A stretch of DNA of 64,000 nt from the NCBI GenBank assembly GCA_030699825.1, contig JAUYKV010000061.1:26821-90820 (forward strand). Direction: 5' to 3'. The notes beneath the pieces are model-generated. The model worked only from the letters and a program-made list of their open reading frames with translations. It was not told the DNA's origin and made no database searches. Origin of the DNA: Pseudomonas sp. (lineage in GTDB: Bacteria; Pseudomonadota; Gammaproteobacteria; Pseudomonadales; Pseudomonadaceae). Positions 39,944 to 49,629 of the stretch are shown piece by piece. Numbering within the stretch: position 1 is the stretch's first letter; each line of letters begins with the position of its first letter. The position numbers were made by a program, and so were the translations under genes.

Positions 39944-42889
39944 ATGAGCCTGCCCGCGTTGGCTTCTTTACCTGCCATTCTTGCTCCCCTGGGGTTGCGT
40001 GCCGAACAGTCCTTGCAGGCGGCTTGCGCCGAGTGCTCGGCGGCTGCCGCGGCCGACTTTGCCGCCTGGCCGAGTGCCCGTCGCGAGGTGCTCCGGCGCG
40101 TGGCGGCGGCCAGCGATTTCGTCGTCGAGCAAGCCCAGCGCGACCCGCAGATGCTCCTGGATCTGGCCGCCTGCGGCGAGCTGGAGCGCACGCTGCAGGC
40201 CGACGAGCTGCGTGGGCAACTGGCGGCAGCGTTGCTCGACTGCGCCGATGAAGACGAGCTGGGCCGGCGCCTGCGGCGTTTCCGCAATCGCCAGCAGGTG
40301 CGCATCATCTGGCGCGATATCAGCCGCCAGGCCGACCTGATCGAAACCTGTCGTGACCTCTCGGAGCTGGCCGACGCCTGCATCGATCTGGCCTATCACT
40401 GGCTCTATCCCCGGCATTGCGCGCAGTTCGGCACGCCCGTCGGTCGGCGCAGCGGCCAGGCGCAGCATATGGTGGTGCTCGGCATGGGCAAGCTGGGCGC
40501 CCATGAACTGAACCTGTCCTCGGACATCGACCTGATCTTCGGCTACCCGGAGGGCGGCGAGACCGAAGGGGTCAAGCGCCCGCTGGACAACCAGGAATTT
40601 TTCATTCGCCTCGGCCAGCGCCTGATCAAGGCGCTGGATGCGATCACCGTCGACGGCTTCGTCTTCCGCACCGACATGCGCCTGCGCCCCTATGGTTCCT
40701 CGGGTTCGCTGGTGTTCAGCTTCAACGCGCTGGAGCAGTACTACCAGGATCAAGGGCGCGACTGGGAGCGCTACGCGATGATCAAGGCGCGGGTGGTCGG
40801 CGGCGACCCGGTGGCCGGCGCGCAGTTGCTGGAGATGCTGCGGCCCTTCGTCTATCGGCGCTACCTGGACTTTTCCGCGATCGAAGCGCTGCGCACCATG
40901 AAGCAGTTGATCCAGCAGGAAGTGCGGCGCAAGGGCATGGCCGAGAACATCAAGCTCGGTGCCGGCGGCATTCGCGAGGTGGAATTCATCGCCCAGGCCT
41001 TCCAGCTGATTCACGGCGGCCGCGATCTGAGTCTGCAGCAGCGTTCGCTGTTTGCGGTGCTCAATACCCTGCGTGACCAGGGCTATCTGCCGTCGGTGGT
41101 GACCGATGAGCTGCGCGATGGCTATGCCTTCCTGCGTTATGCCGAGCATGCCCTGCAGGCCATCGATGACCGGCAGACGCAGATGCTTCCCGACAACGAC
41201 CTGGATCGGGCGCGGGTGGCCTGCATGCTCGGCTTCGACAATTGGCAGGCGTTTCACCAACAGCTGATGCACTGGCGTGGCCGGGTCGACTGGCATTTCC
41301 GCCAGGTGATCGCCGATCCGGATGAAGACGCCGAAACCGCCGAGGATGAAGTGGTCGGCGGTGAGTGGCTGCCGCTGTGGGACGATGTGCAGGACGAGGC
41401 CGCGGCTTGTCGGCAACTGGCCGAAGCCGGGTTCAGCGAACCGCAGTCCGCGTGGCAGCGTCTGGCCGGCTTGCGCAATGGCAATCAGGTGCGGGCCATG
41501 CAGCGTCTTGGTCGTGAACGGCTGGATGCCTTTATGCCGCGTCTGCTGGCGCAGGCGGTGGAGCACGATAACCCCGATCTGGTGCTGGAGCGGGTGCTGC
41601 CGCTGATCGAGGCTGTGGCGCGGCGCTCGGCCTACCTGGTGCTGCTGACGGAAAATCCCGGCGCCTTGCAGCGCCTGCTGACCCTGTGTGCCGCCAGCCC
41701 GTGGATCGCCGAGCAGATCACCCGCTTCCCCTTGTTGCTCGACGAATTGCTCAACGAGGGGCGGCTGTTCAAGCCGCCGCTGGCGCCGGAGCTGGCCGCC
41801 GAGCTGCGTGAGCGACTGATGCGCATCCCCGAGGACGACCTCGAGCAGCAAATGGAGGCGCTGCGCCACTTCAAGCTGGCCCACCGTCTGCGTGTGGCTG
41901 CCTCGGAGATCGCCGGCAGCCTGCCGCTGATGAAGGTCAGCGACTACCTGACCTGGCTGGCCGAGGCGATTCTCGAGCAGGTGCTGGCCCTGGCCTGGCG
42001 GCATACCGTGAGCAAATACGGGGTGCCGCAGCGTGCCGATGGCAGCCTGTGTGACCCGGACTTCATTATTGTCGGTTACGGCAAGGTCGGCGGCATCGAG
42101 CTGGGTCATGGCTCGGACCTGGATCTGGTGTTCATCCATGATGGCGATTCCCAGGCCGAGACCAATGGCGCCAAGCCGATCGACGGCGCGCAGTTCTTCA
42201 ATCGCCTGGGCCAGCGCATCATCCACCTGCTGACCACCCAGACCAACTCCGGCCAGCTCTACGAGGTCGACATGCGCCTGCGCCCCTCAGGGGTGGCGGG
42301 TCTGCTGGTCAGCTCGCTGGGCGCCTTCCAGCGTTATCAGGAAAACGAAGCCTGGACCTGGGAGCACCAGGCCCTGGTGCGCGCCCGGGTGCTGGTCGGT
42401 TGTCCGCGGGTCGGCAAGGCGTTCGAGGCGGTGCGCGCGGCGGTACTCGGCCGCGAGCGTGACCTCGATCGGCTGCGCGCCGAGGTCAGCGAGATGCGCG
42501 TGAAGATGCGCAACAACCTCGGCACCCGGGCCACGGCTGCCGGCACCGCGGCCAATGCCTTCGAGGCCACGGTCTGCTTCGACCTCAAGCAGGATGCCGG
42601 TGGTATCGTCGATATTGAATTTATGGTGCAATACGCGGCCTTGGCTTGGTCGCGACACTATCCCGAGCTGTTGGAGTTCACCGATAACATCCGCATCCTG
42701 GAAGGCCTGGAGCGCGTTGGTTTGCTGGCCGCCGAGAGTGCCGGCCTGTTGCAGGAGGCCTACAAGGCCTACCGTGCGGCGGCCCATCGCCAGGCCTTGC
42801 AGAAGCAGCCCGGGGTGGTGCGCGGCGACCAGTTCCAGGAGCAAAGACGCAGCGTGCTGCGCATCTGGCGGGAGCTGGGACTGAACTGA
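39944..42889 (+). CDS. glnE: bifunctional glutamine-synthetase adenylyltransferase/deadenylase
   Basis: The 981-residue protein has two nucleotidyltransferase domains. The N-terminal one has GMGKLGAHELNLSSDIDLIF with Asp194/Asp196 (deadenylation), and the C-terminal one has GYGKVGGIELGHGSDLDLVF around 705-727 (adenylylation). A helical linker joins them. It tunes glutamine synthetase to nitrogen status with PII. The ATG at 39,944 is preceded by AAGGA. Length matches pseudomonad GlnE. Confidence 0.95.
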   Translation: MSLPALASLPAILAPLGLRAEQSLQAACAECSAAAAADFAAWPSARREVLRRVAAASDFVVEQAQRDPQMLLDLAACGELERTLQADELRGQLAAALLDCADEDELGRRLRRFRNRQQVRIIWRDISRQADLIETCRDLSELADACIDLAYHWLYPRHCAQFGTPVGRRSGQAQHMVVLGMGKLGAHELNLSSDIDLIFGYPEGGETEGVKRPLDNQEFFIRLGQRLIKALDAITVDGFVFRTDMRLRPYGSSGSLVFSFNALEQYYQDQGRDWERYAMIKARVVGGDPVAGAQLLEMLRPFVYRRYLDFSAIEALRTMKQLIQQEVRRKGMAENIKLGAGGIREVEFIAQAFQLIHGGRDLSLQQRSLFAVLNTLRDQGYLPSVVTDELRDGYAFLRYAEHALQAIDDRQTQMLPDNDLDRARVACMLGFDNWQAFHQQLMHWRGRVDWHFRQVIADPDEDAETAEDEVVGGEWLPLWDDVQDEAAACRQLAEAGFSEPQSAWQRLAGLRNGNQVRAMQRLGRERLDAFMPRLLAQAVEHDNPDLVLERVLPLIEAVARRSAYLVLLTENPGALQRLLTLCAASPWIAEQITRFPLLLDELLNEGRLFKPPLAPELAAELRERLMRIPEDDLEQQMEALRHFKLAHRLRVAASEIAGSLPLMKVSDYLTWLAEAILEQVLALAWRHTVSKYGVPQRADGSLCDPDFIIVGYGKVGGIELGHGSDLDLVFIHDGDSQAETNGAKPIDGAQFFNRLGQRIIHLLTTQTNSGQLYEVDMRLRPSGVAGLLVSSLGAFQRYQENEAWTWEHQALVRARVLVGCPRVGKAFEAVRAAVLGRERDLDRLRAEVSEMRVKMRNNLGTRATAAGTAANAFEATVCFDLKQDAGGIVDIEFMVQYAALAWSRHYPELLEFTDNIRILEGLERVGLLAAESAGLLQEAYKAYRAAAHRQALQKQPGVVRGDQFQEQRRSVLRIWRELGLN

Positions 42890-42960
42890 ATGCTATAAGG
42901 CTGGCCGGCGCGTGGTGCCCCGGCGGCTAAGTACCAATCGAATTTGAGGAGCAGGCAACT

Positions 42961-43884
42961 ATGTCGATGGCCGATCGTGATGGCGTGATTTGGTATGACG
43001 GCAAGCTGGTGCCGTGGCGTGACGCGACCACCCATGTGCTGACCCACACCCTGCATTACGGCATGGGCGTATTCGAAGGCGTGCGCGCCTACGACACCCC
43101 GGACGGCGCGGCGATCTTTCGCCTGCAGGCGCACACCGACCGCCTGTTCGACTCGGCCCAGATCATGGCCATGAAGATTCCGTTCAGCAAAGACGAGATC
43201 AACCAGGCGACCCGCGCTGCGGTGCGTGAGAACAACCTGGAAAGCGCCTACATCCGGCCGATGGTGTTCTACGGATCGGAAGCCATGGGCCTGCGCGCCA
43301 GCGGCCTGAAGGTGCATGTGATAGTCGCCGCCTGGAACTGGGGCGCCTACATGGGCGACGAAGCCCTGCAGATCGGTATTAAGGTGCGCACCAGCTCCTT
43401 CACCCGCCACCACGTCAACATCTCCATGACCCGGGCCAAGGCCAACGGCAACTACATCAACTCGATGCTGGCCCTGCAGGAAGCCATCTCCGGCGGCGCC
43501 GACGAGGCCATGCTGCTGGATACCGAGGGCTATGTGGCCGAGGGTTCCGGCGAGAACATCTTCCTGGTGCGTAACGGCGTGATCTACACCCCGGAAGTCA
43601 CCTCCTGCCTCAACGGCATCACCCGCAACACCATCCTGACCCTGGCCGCCGAACATGGCATCCAGGTGGTCGAGAAGCGCATCACCCGCGACGAGGTGTA
43701 CATCGCCGACGAGGCCTTCTTCACCGGCACCGCCGCCGAAGTCACGCCGATCCGCGAAGTCGATGATCGGCAGATCGGCGCCGGCCGCCGTGGCCCGGTG
43801 ACCGAGAAGCTGCAAAAAGCCTATTTCGACCTGGTGGCCGGCAAGACCAGCGCCCACGCCGAATGGCGCACGCTGGTTAAATAA
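42961..43884 (+). CDS. ilvE: branched-chain amino-acid aminotransferase
   Basis: The 307-residue class IV PLP transaminase has the PLP lysine in the MTRAKANGNYINSMLALQEA segment near 158-162, YVAEGSGENIFLV (about 193-205), and GITRNTILTLAAE with TGTAAEVTPIREVD downstream, all IlvE-type. It makes the final transamination of Val, Leu and Ile. GAGGAGC lies eight bases before the ATG. The gene is followed by a 158-bp repeat. Confidence 0.95.
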   Translation: MSMADRDGVIWYDGKLVPWRDATTHVLTHTLHYGMGVFEGVRAYDTPDGAAIFRLQAHTDRLFDSAQIMAMKIPFSKDEINQATRAAVRENNLESAYIRPMVFYGSEAMGLRASGLKVHVIVAAWNWGAYMGDEALQIGIKVRTSSFTRHHVNISMTRAKANGNYINSMLALQEAISGGADEAMLLDTEGYVAEGSGENIFLVRNGVIYTPEVTSCLNGITRNTILTLAAEHGIQVVEKRITRDEVYIADEAFFTGTAAEVTPIREVDDRQIGAGRRGPVTEKLQKAYFDLVAGKTSAHAEWRTLVK

Positions 43885-43905
43885 AGCCTGAATTAGGTAA
43901 AGCGA

Positions 43906-44063
43906 GGGAGGCGATCAGGCTGTTTGGAAGCGTCGCGAGCGACGGCGAGGCAAGGCAAAAACTGGCGAGTGGCGGAGTTGATTCTGGTCAATGAGCAAAC
44001 GAGTCAGTTTTTAACGCAGCACCGCCGAGCGCAGTAGCTTCCAAACAGTCTGATAAGCCTCCC
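43906..44063 (+). repeat. 158-bp MITE-like palindromic-ended repeat between ilvE and waaF
   Basis: The ends GGGAGGCGATCAGGCTGTTTGGAAGC and GCTTCCAAACAG...CTGATAAGCCTCCC are complementary over about 26 bases with two small mismatches. The interior is homologous to the repeat inside the AMP-ligase gene. The outermost arm sequence differs between the copies, yet each copy is self-complementary. It nearly fills the 199-bp gap and could act as a transcript-end structure for ilvE. Confidence 0.8.
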
Positions 44064-44083
44064 CGGTCGTTTCTGGAATACGC

Positions 44084-45127
44084 ATGAAAATACTGATCGT
44101 TGGGCCAAGTTGGGTCGGTGACATGGTGATGGCGCAGACGCTGTTTCAGTGCCTGAAGCAGCGCCATCCCGACTGCGAGATCGATGTGCTGGCGCCCGAG
44201 TGGAGCCGGCCGATTCTCGAGCGCATGCCCGAAGTGCGCCAGGCCCTGAGCTTTCCGCTCGGCCATGGCGTGTTGCAACTGGCGACCCGGCGCAAGATCG
44301 GCAAATCCCTGGCCGGCCAGTACGATCAGGCGATTCTGTTGCCCAATTCGCTGAAGTCGGCGCTGGTGCCGTTCTTCGCCGGGATCGCCACGCGCACCGG
44401 CTGGAAGGGCGAGATGCGCTACGGCCTGCTCAACGATGTGCGCGTGCTGGATAAAGACCGTTACCCGCTAATGATCGAACGCTTTATGGCGCTGGCATTC
44501 GAACCTGGCGTTGATTTGCCGAAACCTTATCCGCGGCCGTCCCTGCACATCGACGAAGGCAGTCGCGCGGCGGCGCTGGCCAAGTTCGGCCTGAGCCTGG
44601 ATCGGCCGGTACTGGCGCTCTGTCCCGGGGCCGAGTTCGGCGAGGCCAAGCGCTGGCCGAGCGAGCATTACGCCCAGGTCGCCGAGGCGAAGATCCGTAC
44701 CGGCTGGCAGGTCTGGCTGTTCGGCTCGAAGAACGATCACCCGGTGGGTGAAGAAATCCGCGCGCGGCTGATTCCCGGGCTGCGCGAAGAGGCGAGTAAT
44801 CTGGCCGGTGAAACCAGCCTGGCCGAGGCCATCGACCTGCTGTCCTGCGCCGGCGCCGTGGTCTCCAACGACTCGGGTCTGATGCATGTGGCCGCCGCGC
44901 TCAACCGTCCACTGGTGGCGGTCTACGGCTCCACGTCGCCGCAGTTCACCCCGCCGCTGGCCGAGCAGGTGGAGATCGTTCGCCTGGGTATCGAGTGCAG
45001 CCCCTGCTTCGAGCGCACCTGCCGCTACGGCCACTACAACTGCCTGCGCGAGTTGGCACCGCGGCCGGTGCTGCAGGCGCTGGATCGCCTGGTGGCCGAT
45101 CCGATCGAGCCGGTTGAGGTCCAATAG
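44084..45127 (+). CDS. waaF: ADP-heptose:LPS heptosyltransferase II
   Basis: The 347-residue GT9 enzyme begins MKILIVGPSWVGDMVMAQTLFQCL, has LCPGAEFGEAKRWP near 182-195, and the donor-site NDSGLMHVAAALNRP with YGSTSPQFTPPL near 265-290. It adds the second L-glycero-D-manno-heptose to the LPS inner core. It heads the LPS-core operon; its stop overlaps the waaC GTG start (TAGTG). Confidence 0.93.
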   Translation: MKILIVGPSWVGDMVMAQTLFQCLKQRHPDCEIDVLAPEWSRPILERMPEVRQALSFPLGHGVLQLATRRKIGKSLAGQYDQAILLPNSLKSALVPFFAGIATRTGWKGEMRYGLLNDVRVLDKDRYPLMIERFMALAFEPGVDLPKPYPRPSLHIDEGSRAAALAKFGLSLDRPVLALCPGAEFGEAKRWPSEHYAQVAEAKIRTGWQVWLFGSKNDHPVGEEIRARLIPGLREEASNLAGETSLAEAIDLLSCAGAVVSNDSGLMHVAAALNRPLVAVYGSTSPQFTPPLAEQVEIVRLGIECSPCFERTCRYGHYNCLRELAPRPVLQALDRLVADPIEPVEVQ

Positions 45128-46128
45128 TGCGGGTACTGTTGATCAAGACATCCTCGCTCGGCGATGTCATCCATACCTTGCCGGCACTCACCGACGCGGC
45201 ACGGGCGATTCCCGGTATCCAGTTCGACTGGGTGGTGGAAGAGGGCTTCGCCGAGATTCCCGCCTGGCATCCGGCGGTGGCCCAGGTGATTCCAGTGGCG
45301 CTGCGGCGCTGGCGCAAGCACCTCTGGCAGACCCTGAAGAACGGCGAGTGGCGCCGCTTCAAGGCACGTCTTGGCGAAACCCGTTACGACCTGGTGATCG
45401 ATGCTCAGGGCTTGCTGAAAAGTGCCTGGCTGACCCGCTTTGTGGCGGCGCCGGTGGCTGGCCTGGGGCCGGACTCCGCGCGCGAGCCGATCGCCAGCCG
45501 CTTCTATGACCGCCGTTACAGCGTGCCGCGCGAGCAGCACGCGCTGGAGCGGGTACGCCAGTTGTTCGCCCAGGCGCTGGGCTACCCGCTGCCGGCGGGC
45601 ATCGGCGACTACGGGCTGAATCGCGCGCGCCTGGCCGGTGCGGTGGAGCAGCCGTATCTGCTGTTCCTGCACGGCACCACCTGGCCGAGCAAGCATTGGC
45701 CGGAAGCCTGCTGGCGCGAGCTGGCCGAACGCATGAACGCGCTCGGCTGGGCGGTGCGCCTGCCCTGGGGCAACGAGGTGGAGAAGGCACGCGCCGAGCG
45801 CATCGTCGCCGGCCTGGAGAATGCCGCGTTGCTGCCCAAATTGAACCTGGCCGGCGTGGCCAGGGCGATCGCCGGTGCCAGCGCCTGCGTGGCGGTCGAT
45901 ACCGGACTCGGTCATCTGGCCGCAGCCCTGGATGTGCCGACCATCTCGCTCTACGGGCCGACCCTGCCGGGGCGGGTGGGCGCCTATGGTCGTTCCCAGG
46001 TTCACCTGTGCGCCACGGGCCCGGGTGCCGGTTCGGGCGACCGCCACACGCCCTGTTTCGAGACGCTGTTGCCGCAGCGGGTGGTCAGCGAGTTGCAGGC
46101 GTTGCTGCTGGCCGAGGCAGCCGTCTGA
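45127..46128 (+). CDS. waaC: ADP-heptose:LPS heptosyltransferase I
   Basis: The 333-residue GT9 enzyme begins with GTG at 45,127 (VRVLLIKTSSLGDVIHTLPALTDA), has FLHGTTWPSKHWPE near 180-193 and VDTGLGHLAAALDVPTISLYGPT near 258-280. It adds the first heptose to Kdo. The GTG start is set by the one-base overlap with waaF and by the conserved N-terminus. Confidence 0.93.
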   Translation: MRVLLIKTSSLGDVIHTLPALTDAARAIPGIQFDWVVEEGFAEIPAWHPAVAQVIPVALRRWRKHLWQTLKNGEWRRFKARLGETRYDLVIDAQGLLKSAWLTRFVAAPVAGLGPDSAREPIASRFYDRRYSVPREQHALERVRQLFAQALGYPLPAGIGDYGLNRARLAGAVEQPYLLFLHGTTWPSKHWPEACWRELAERMNALGWAVRLPWGNEVEKARAERIVAGLENAALLPKLNLAGVARAIAGASACVAVDTGLGHLAAALDVPTISLYGPTLPGRVGAYGRSQVHLCATGPGAGSGDRHTPCFETLLPQRVVSELQALLLAEAAV

Positions 46129-46145
46129 TGCGGATGCCGAGCATT

Positions 46146-46170
46146 TTTCCCGGGTTGCAGCCGGGCTACG
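46146..46170. repeat. short CCCGGGTTGCAGCCGGGCTAC-type repeat between waaC and waaG
   Basis: A small hairpin (CCCGG, seven-base loop, CCGGG) of a type frequent between genes in pseudomonads occupies part of the 61-bp waaC-waaG gap. Confidence 0.5.
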
Positions 46171-46189
46171 CAATTGAAGGGCACGCCTG

Positions 46190-47311
46190 ATGCAACTGGC
46201 TTTTATCCTCTACAAGTATTTTCCCTACGGCGGTCTGCAGCGCGATTTCCTGCGCATCGCCCTGGAGTGCCAGCAGCGCGGCCACGCGATCCGCGTGTAT
46301 ACGCCGATCTGGGAAGGCGAGGTGCCCGAGGGTTTCGAGGTGGTGGTGGTGCCGGTGAAGGCGCTGTTCAACCACAAGCGCAACGAGAAGCTCACGGCCT
46401 GGGTCGAGGCCGACCTGGCCAGGCGTCCGGTCGACCGGGTGATCGGCTTCAACAAGATGCCGGGGCTGGATGTGTATTACGCCGCCGACGGTTGCTTCGA
46501 GGACAAGGCGCAGACCCTGCGTAACCCGATTTACCGCAAGTGGGGCCGTTACAAGCATTTCGCCGACTACGAGCGGGCGGTGTTCGCCCCCGAGTCGAAG
46601 ACCGAAATCCTGATGATCTCTGAGGTGCAGCAGCCGCTGTTCGTCAAGCATTACCACACCCCGCGCCAGCGCTTTCACCTGCTGCCGCCAGGCATTACCC
46701 AGGACCGCCGTGCGCCGGCCAATGCCGGCGAGATTCGCGCCGAGTTCCGCCGCGAATTCGCCCTGGCGGATGACCAGCTGTTGCTGGTGCAGATCGGTTC
46801 CGGGTTCAAGACCAAGGGCCTGGATCGCAGCCTGAAAGCCGTCGCCGCGCTGCCGCGCGAGCTGCGCCAGCGCACCCGGTTGATCGCCATCGGCCAGGAC
46901 GACCCGCGCAGCTTTCAGCTGCAGGCCAAGGCGCTGGGAATTGCCGAACAGGTGCAGATCCTCAAGGGGCGCAGCGATATCCCGCGCTTCCTGCTAGGCG
47001 CCGACCTGCTGATCCATCCGGCCTACAACGAAAACACCGGCACCGTGCTGCTCGAGGCACTGGTCGCCGGCCTGCCGGTGCTGGTCACCGATGTCTGCGG
47101 TTACGCCCATTACATCCGTGACGCGGATGCCGGGCGGGTGCTGCCGAGTCCCTTCGAACAGCAACGCCTCAATCACACCCTGGCCGACATGCTGGCCGAC
47201 GATCAGCGCCGTGCATTCTGGGGGCGTAACGGCCTGGCTTATGCCGACTGTGCCGACCTCTATTCCATGCCGCAGAAGGCGGCCGATGTGATCCTGGCGG
47301 AACGCCCATGA
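46190..47311 (+). CDS. waaG: LPS core glycosyltransferase WaaG
   Basis: The 373-residue GT4 enzyme begins MQLAFILYKYFPYGGLQRDFLRIA, has the donor-domain start LLVQIGSGFKTKGLDRSL near 195-212, and the E-x7-E-type motif NENTGTVLLEALVAGLPV near 282-299. In P. aeruginosa WaaG adds the first core GalN residue to HepII; the sugar here is inferred from that. Its stop overlaps the waaP start (ATGA, 47,308-47,311). Confidence 0.92.
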   Translation: MQLAFILYKYFPYGGLQRDFLRIALECQQRGHAIRVYTPIWEGEVPEGFEVVVVPVKALFNHKRNEKLTAWVEADLARRPVDRVIGFNKMPGLDVYYAADGCFEDKAQTLRNPIYRKWGRYKHFADYERAVFAPESKTEILMISEVQQPLFVKHYHTPRQRFHLLPPGITQDRRAPANAGEIRAEFRREFALADDQLLLVQIGSGFKTKGLDRSLKAVAALPRELRQRTRLIAIGQDDPRSFQLQAKALGIAEQVQILKGRSDIPRFLLGADLLIHPAYNENTGTVLLEALVAGLPVLVTDVCGYAHYIRDADAGRVLPSPFEQQRLNHTLADMLADDQRRAFWGRNGLAYADCADLYSMPQKAADVILAERP

Positions 47312-48156
47312 AGTTGCTGCTCAGCGAACCGTTCAAGACCCTGTGGGCCGGCAAGGACGCCTTTGCCGCAGTGGAGGCCTTGCAAGGCCAGGTCTACCGC
47401 GAGCTGGAAGGGCGGCGCACCCTGCGCACCGAAGTCGCCGGGCGCGGCTACTTCGTCAAGATCCATCGCGGCATAGGCTGGGGCGAGATCGCCAAGAACC
47501 TGCTGACCGCCAAGTTGCCGGTGCTTGGCGCGGGTCAGGAGTGGCGGGCGATCCAGCGCTTGCAGGACGTCGGCGTGGCGACCATGACCGCGGTGGCCTA
47601 TGGCGAGCGCGGCAGCAATCCGGCGCGGCAGCATTCCTTCATCGTCACTGAGGAGCTGGCGCCCACCGTCAGCCTGGAGGACTTCAGCCTCGACTGGCTG
47701 CAGAACCCGCCAGCGCCCGCGCTCAAGCGCGCGCTGATCGCCGAAGTGGCGCAGATGACCGGCCGCATGCACCGCGCCGGGGTCAATCATCGCGACTGTT
47801 ACATCTGCCATTTCCTGCTGCACACCGACAAGCCGGTCACCCCGAGCGATTTTCGCCTGTCGCTGATCGACCTGCACCGCGCGCAGATCCACGCCAGCTT
47901 GCCGCTGCGCTGGCGCAACAAGGATCTGGCCGGGCTGTACTTCTCGGCCCTGAATATCGGCCTGACCCGGCGCGACAAGCTGCGCTTTCTCAAGGGTTAT
48001 TTTTCCGCCATGCATGACCCGCAAAGCCAGGGCGCGCCGTCGCTGCGGCAGATCCTGCGCGACGAGGCGCCGTTGCTGGTCTGGTTGCAGCGCAAGGCGG
48101 ACAAGCTGCTGGCCCGCTATGCGCGCAAATATGCCCCGGGTGCCAGTCATGAGTGA
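47308..48156 (+). CDS. waaP: LPS heptose-I kinase
   Basis: The 282-residue eukaryotic-like kinase has the phosphate-loop region FVKIHRGIGWGE with the ATP lysine near 52, the catalytic Asp163 in NHRDCYICHFLL and the metal Asp in LSLIDLHRAQ near 190. WaaP phosphorylates heptose I of the inner core and is essential in P. aeruginosa. Start and stop overlap its neighbours. Confidence 0.93.
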   Translation: MKLLLSEPFKTLWAGKDAFAAVEALQGQVYRELEGRRTLRTEVAGRGYFVKIHRGIGWGEIAKNLLTAKLPVLGAGQEWRAIQRLQDVGVATMTAVAYGERGSNPARQHSFIVTEELAPTVSLEDFSLDWLQNPPAPALKRALIAEVAQMTGRMHRAGVNHRDCYICHFLLHTDKPVTPSDFRLSLIDLHRAQIHASLPLRWRNKDLAGLYFSALNIGLTRRDKLRFLKGYFSAMHDPQSQGAPSLRQILRDEAPLLVWLQRKADKLLARYARKYAPGASHE

Positions 48157-48886
48157 GTGGCGGCTGAGCGAGGAGGCGTCACCGCGGGCGGCGGCGGCCT
48201 TTGCCGATCTGGATGCGGTGTTCGCCCTGCAAGGCGAGTGCATCACCCGCGACCCGCTGTCCGAGGTGGTGCGCGTCGAGTACGAGGGCGTGCGCTACTA
48301 CGTCAAACGCTATCACGGCGCCGGCAAGGGGCTGCGCCGCTTTATCGGACGGCCACGGGTCAAGGCAGAGTGGCAGAACCTCAAGTATTTCGCCAAATGG
48401 GGCATCGCCACCGCGCCCGTCGTCGCCTACGGGCTGGAGCGCAAGGCTGGCGCTTTCGTCCGCGGCGCGCTGATCACCCGCGAGCTGGCCGACACCGAGG
48501 ACCTGGCACAGTTGGCTCAACGCGATGCGGCCTGCCTGCGCGACCGTACCTGGGTGGCGCGGGTCAGCCAGCAGCTGGCCGCGGCGACCCGAACTCTGCA
48601 TGAGCATCACTTCACCCATAACGACCTGAAGTGGCGCAACCTGCTGGTCAACGATCGGGCCGAGCTGTTTCTCATCGACTGCCCGACCGGCGCCTTCTGG
48701 TGGGGGCCGTTGTTGCGCTATCGCATCGTCAAGGACCTGGCCTGCCTGGACAAGGTGGCCAAGTACAAGTTGTCGCGCACCCAGCGCCTGCGTTTTTATC
48801 TGCAGTACCGCGGGCGGCAGCGCCTGAATGCGGCGGACAAGCGCCGTGTGCGGCAGATCGTCCGCTATTTCGAGGGCCGCGAATGA
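48149..48886 (+). CDS. kinase-fold LPS-core protein (WaaP/InaA-like), canonical catalytic motif
   Basis: The 245-residue protein has a kinase fold with YYVKRYHGAGKGLRR (ATP lysine), a catalytic-loop motif HNDLKWRNLLVN near 158-169 and a DFG-equivalent FLIDCPTG near 176. It probably phosphorylates a core sugar. The chosen ATG at 48,149 is eight bases inside the end of waaP, and 45 extra residues upstream in frame are a shadow of waaP. In PAO1, as I recall, a similar gene follows waaP. Confidence 0.85.
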   Translation: MSEWRLSEEASPRAAAAFADLDAVFALQGECITRDPLSEVVRVEYEGVRYYVKRYHGAGKGLRRFIGRPRVKAEWQNLKYFAKWGIATAPVVAYGLERKAGAFVRGALITRELADTEDLAQLAQRDAACLRDRTWVARVSQQLAAATRTLHEHHFTHNDLKWRNLLVNDRAELFLIDCPTGAFWWGPLLRYRIVKDLACLDKVAKYKLSRTQRLRFYLQYRGRQRLNAADKRRVRQIVRYFEGRE

Positions 48887-49629
48887 AGGATTTTATCGCT
48901 CAGCAGGATCGTGCGCTGCTCGAACGCCACGGCCTGGCCAACTATGACGCGCTCTGGGCGCTCAAGCTGGAAGCGGTGGACGAACCGAACACCGAGCGCG
49001 GCGGCTGGAGCAGTGTCTATCGCCTGGACCTGGGCGAGGCCGCGTTCTACCTCAAACGCCAGAGCAATCACCTGACCCGTCGGCTGAGCTGTCCGTTGGG
49101 GGAACCGACCTTTGCCCGCGAGTTTCGCAATATCCAGCGCTACCAGCGCCTGGGGATTCCGGCGTTGCAGGCGGCGTTTTTCGCCGAGCGGCGAGTCGCC
49201 GGCGAGCGCCGGGCGATTCTGCTGACCCGCGCCCTCGACGGCTGGCAGGATCTGGAGGCGCTGCTGGAGGGTTGGCAGCAGCGCGCCGAGAGCGAGCGCG
49301 CGAACATTCTGCGCAGTTGCGGCGCACTGGCGCGGCGTCTGCACGACGCCGGGCAGATGCATGGCTGCTTCTACCCCAAGCATATTTTCCTCAGGCAGAA
49401 CGCCGACGCGTTCAGCGCGCAATTGATCGACCTGGAAAAGACCCGGCCGCTGCTGTTCGGCGAGCGTGATCGGGTCAAGGACCTGGAGCCGTTGTTGCGC
49501 CGTGCCAGCTCCTGGAGCGAGAGCGACGTGCGCCAGTTGCTGAGCGCCTATCTGGGTGCGGACGCCGATGTTGAACATTGGTGGCGACGCCTCGGCAGCC
49601 GCCGTCGAAACAAGGAGACGCGCCATTGA
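48883..49629 (+). CDS. kinase-fold LPS-core protein (InaA-like) lacking the usual catalytic aspartate
   Basis: The 248-residue protein has FYLKRQSNHLTRR (ATP-lysine strand) and a C-lobe catalytic-loop equivalent QMHGCFYPKHIFLR near 160-173, where the usual His-Arg-Asp is His-Gly-Cys, and LIDLEKTRPL near 183. Either it uses a different base or it is a regulatory pseudokinase. The ATG at 48,883 overlaps the upstream stop as ATGA. Confidence 0.83.
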   Translation: MKDFIAQQDRALLERHGLANYDALWALKLEAVDEPNTERGGWSSVYRLDLGEAAFYLKRQSNHLTRRLSCPLGEPTFAREFRNIQRYQRLGIPALQAAFFAERRVAGERRAILLTRALDGWQDLEALLEGWQQRAESERANILRSCGALARRLHDAGQMHGCFYPKHIFLRQNADAFSAQLIDLEKTRPLLFGERDRVKDLEPLLRRASSWSESDVRQLLSAYLGADADVEHWWRRLGSRRRNKETRH

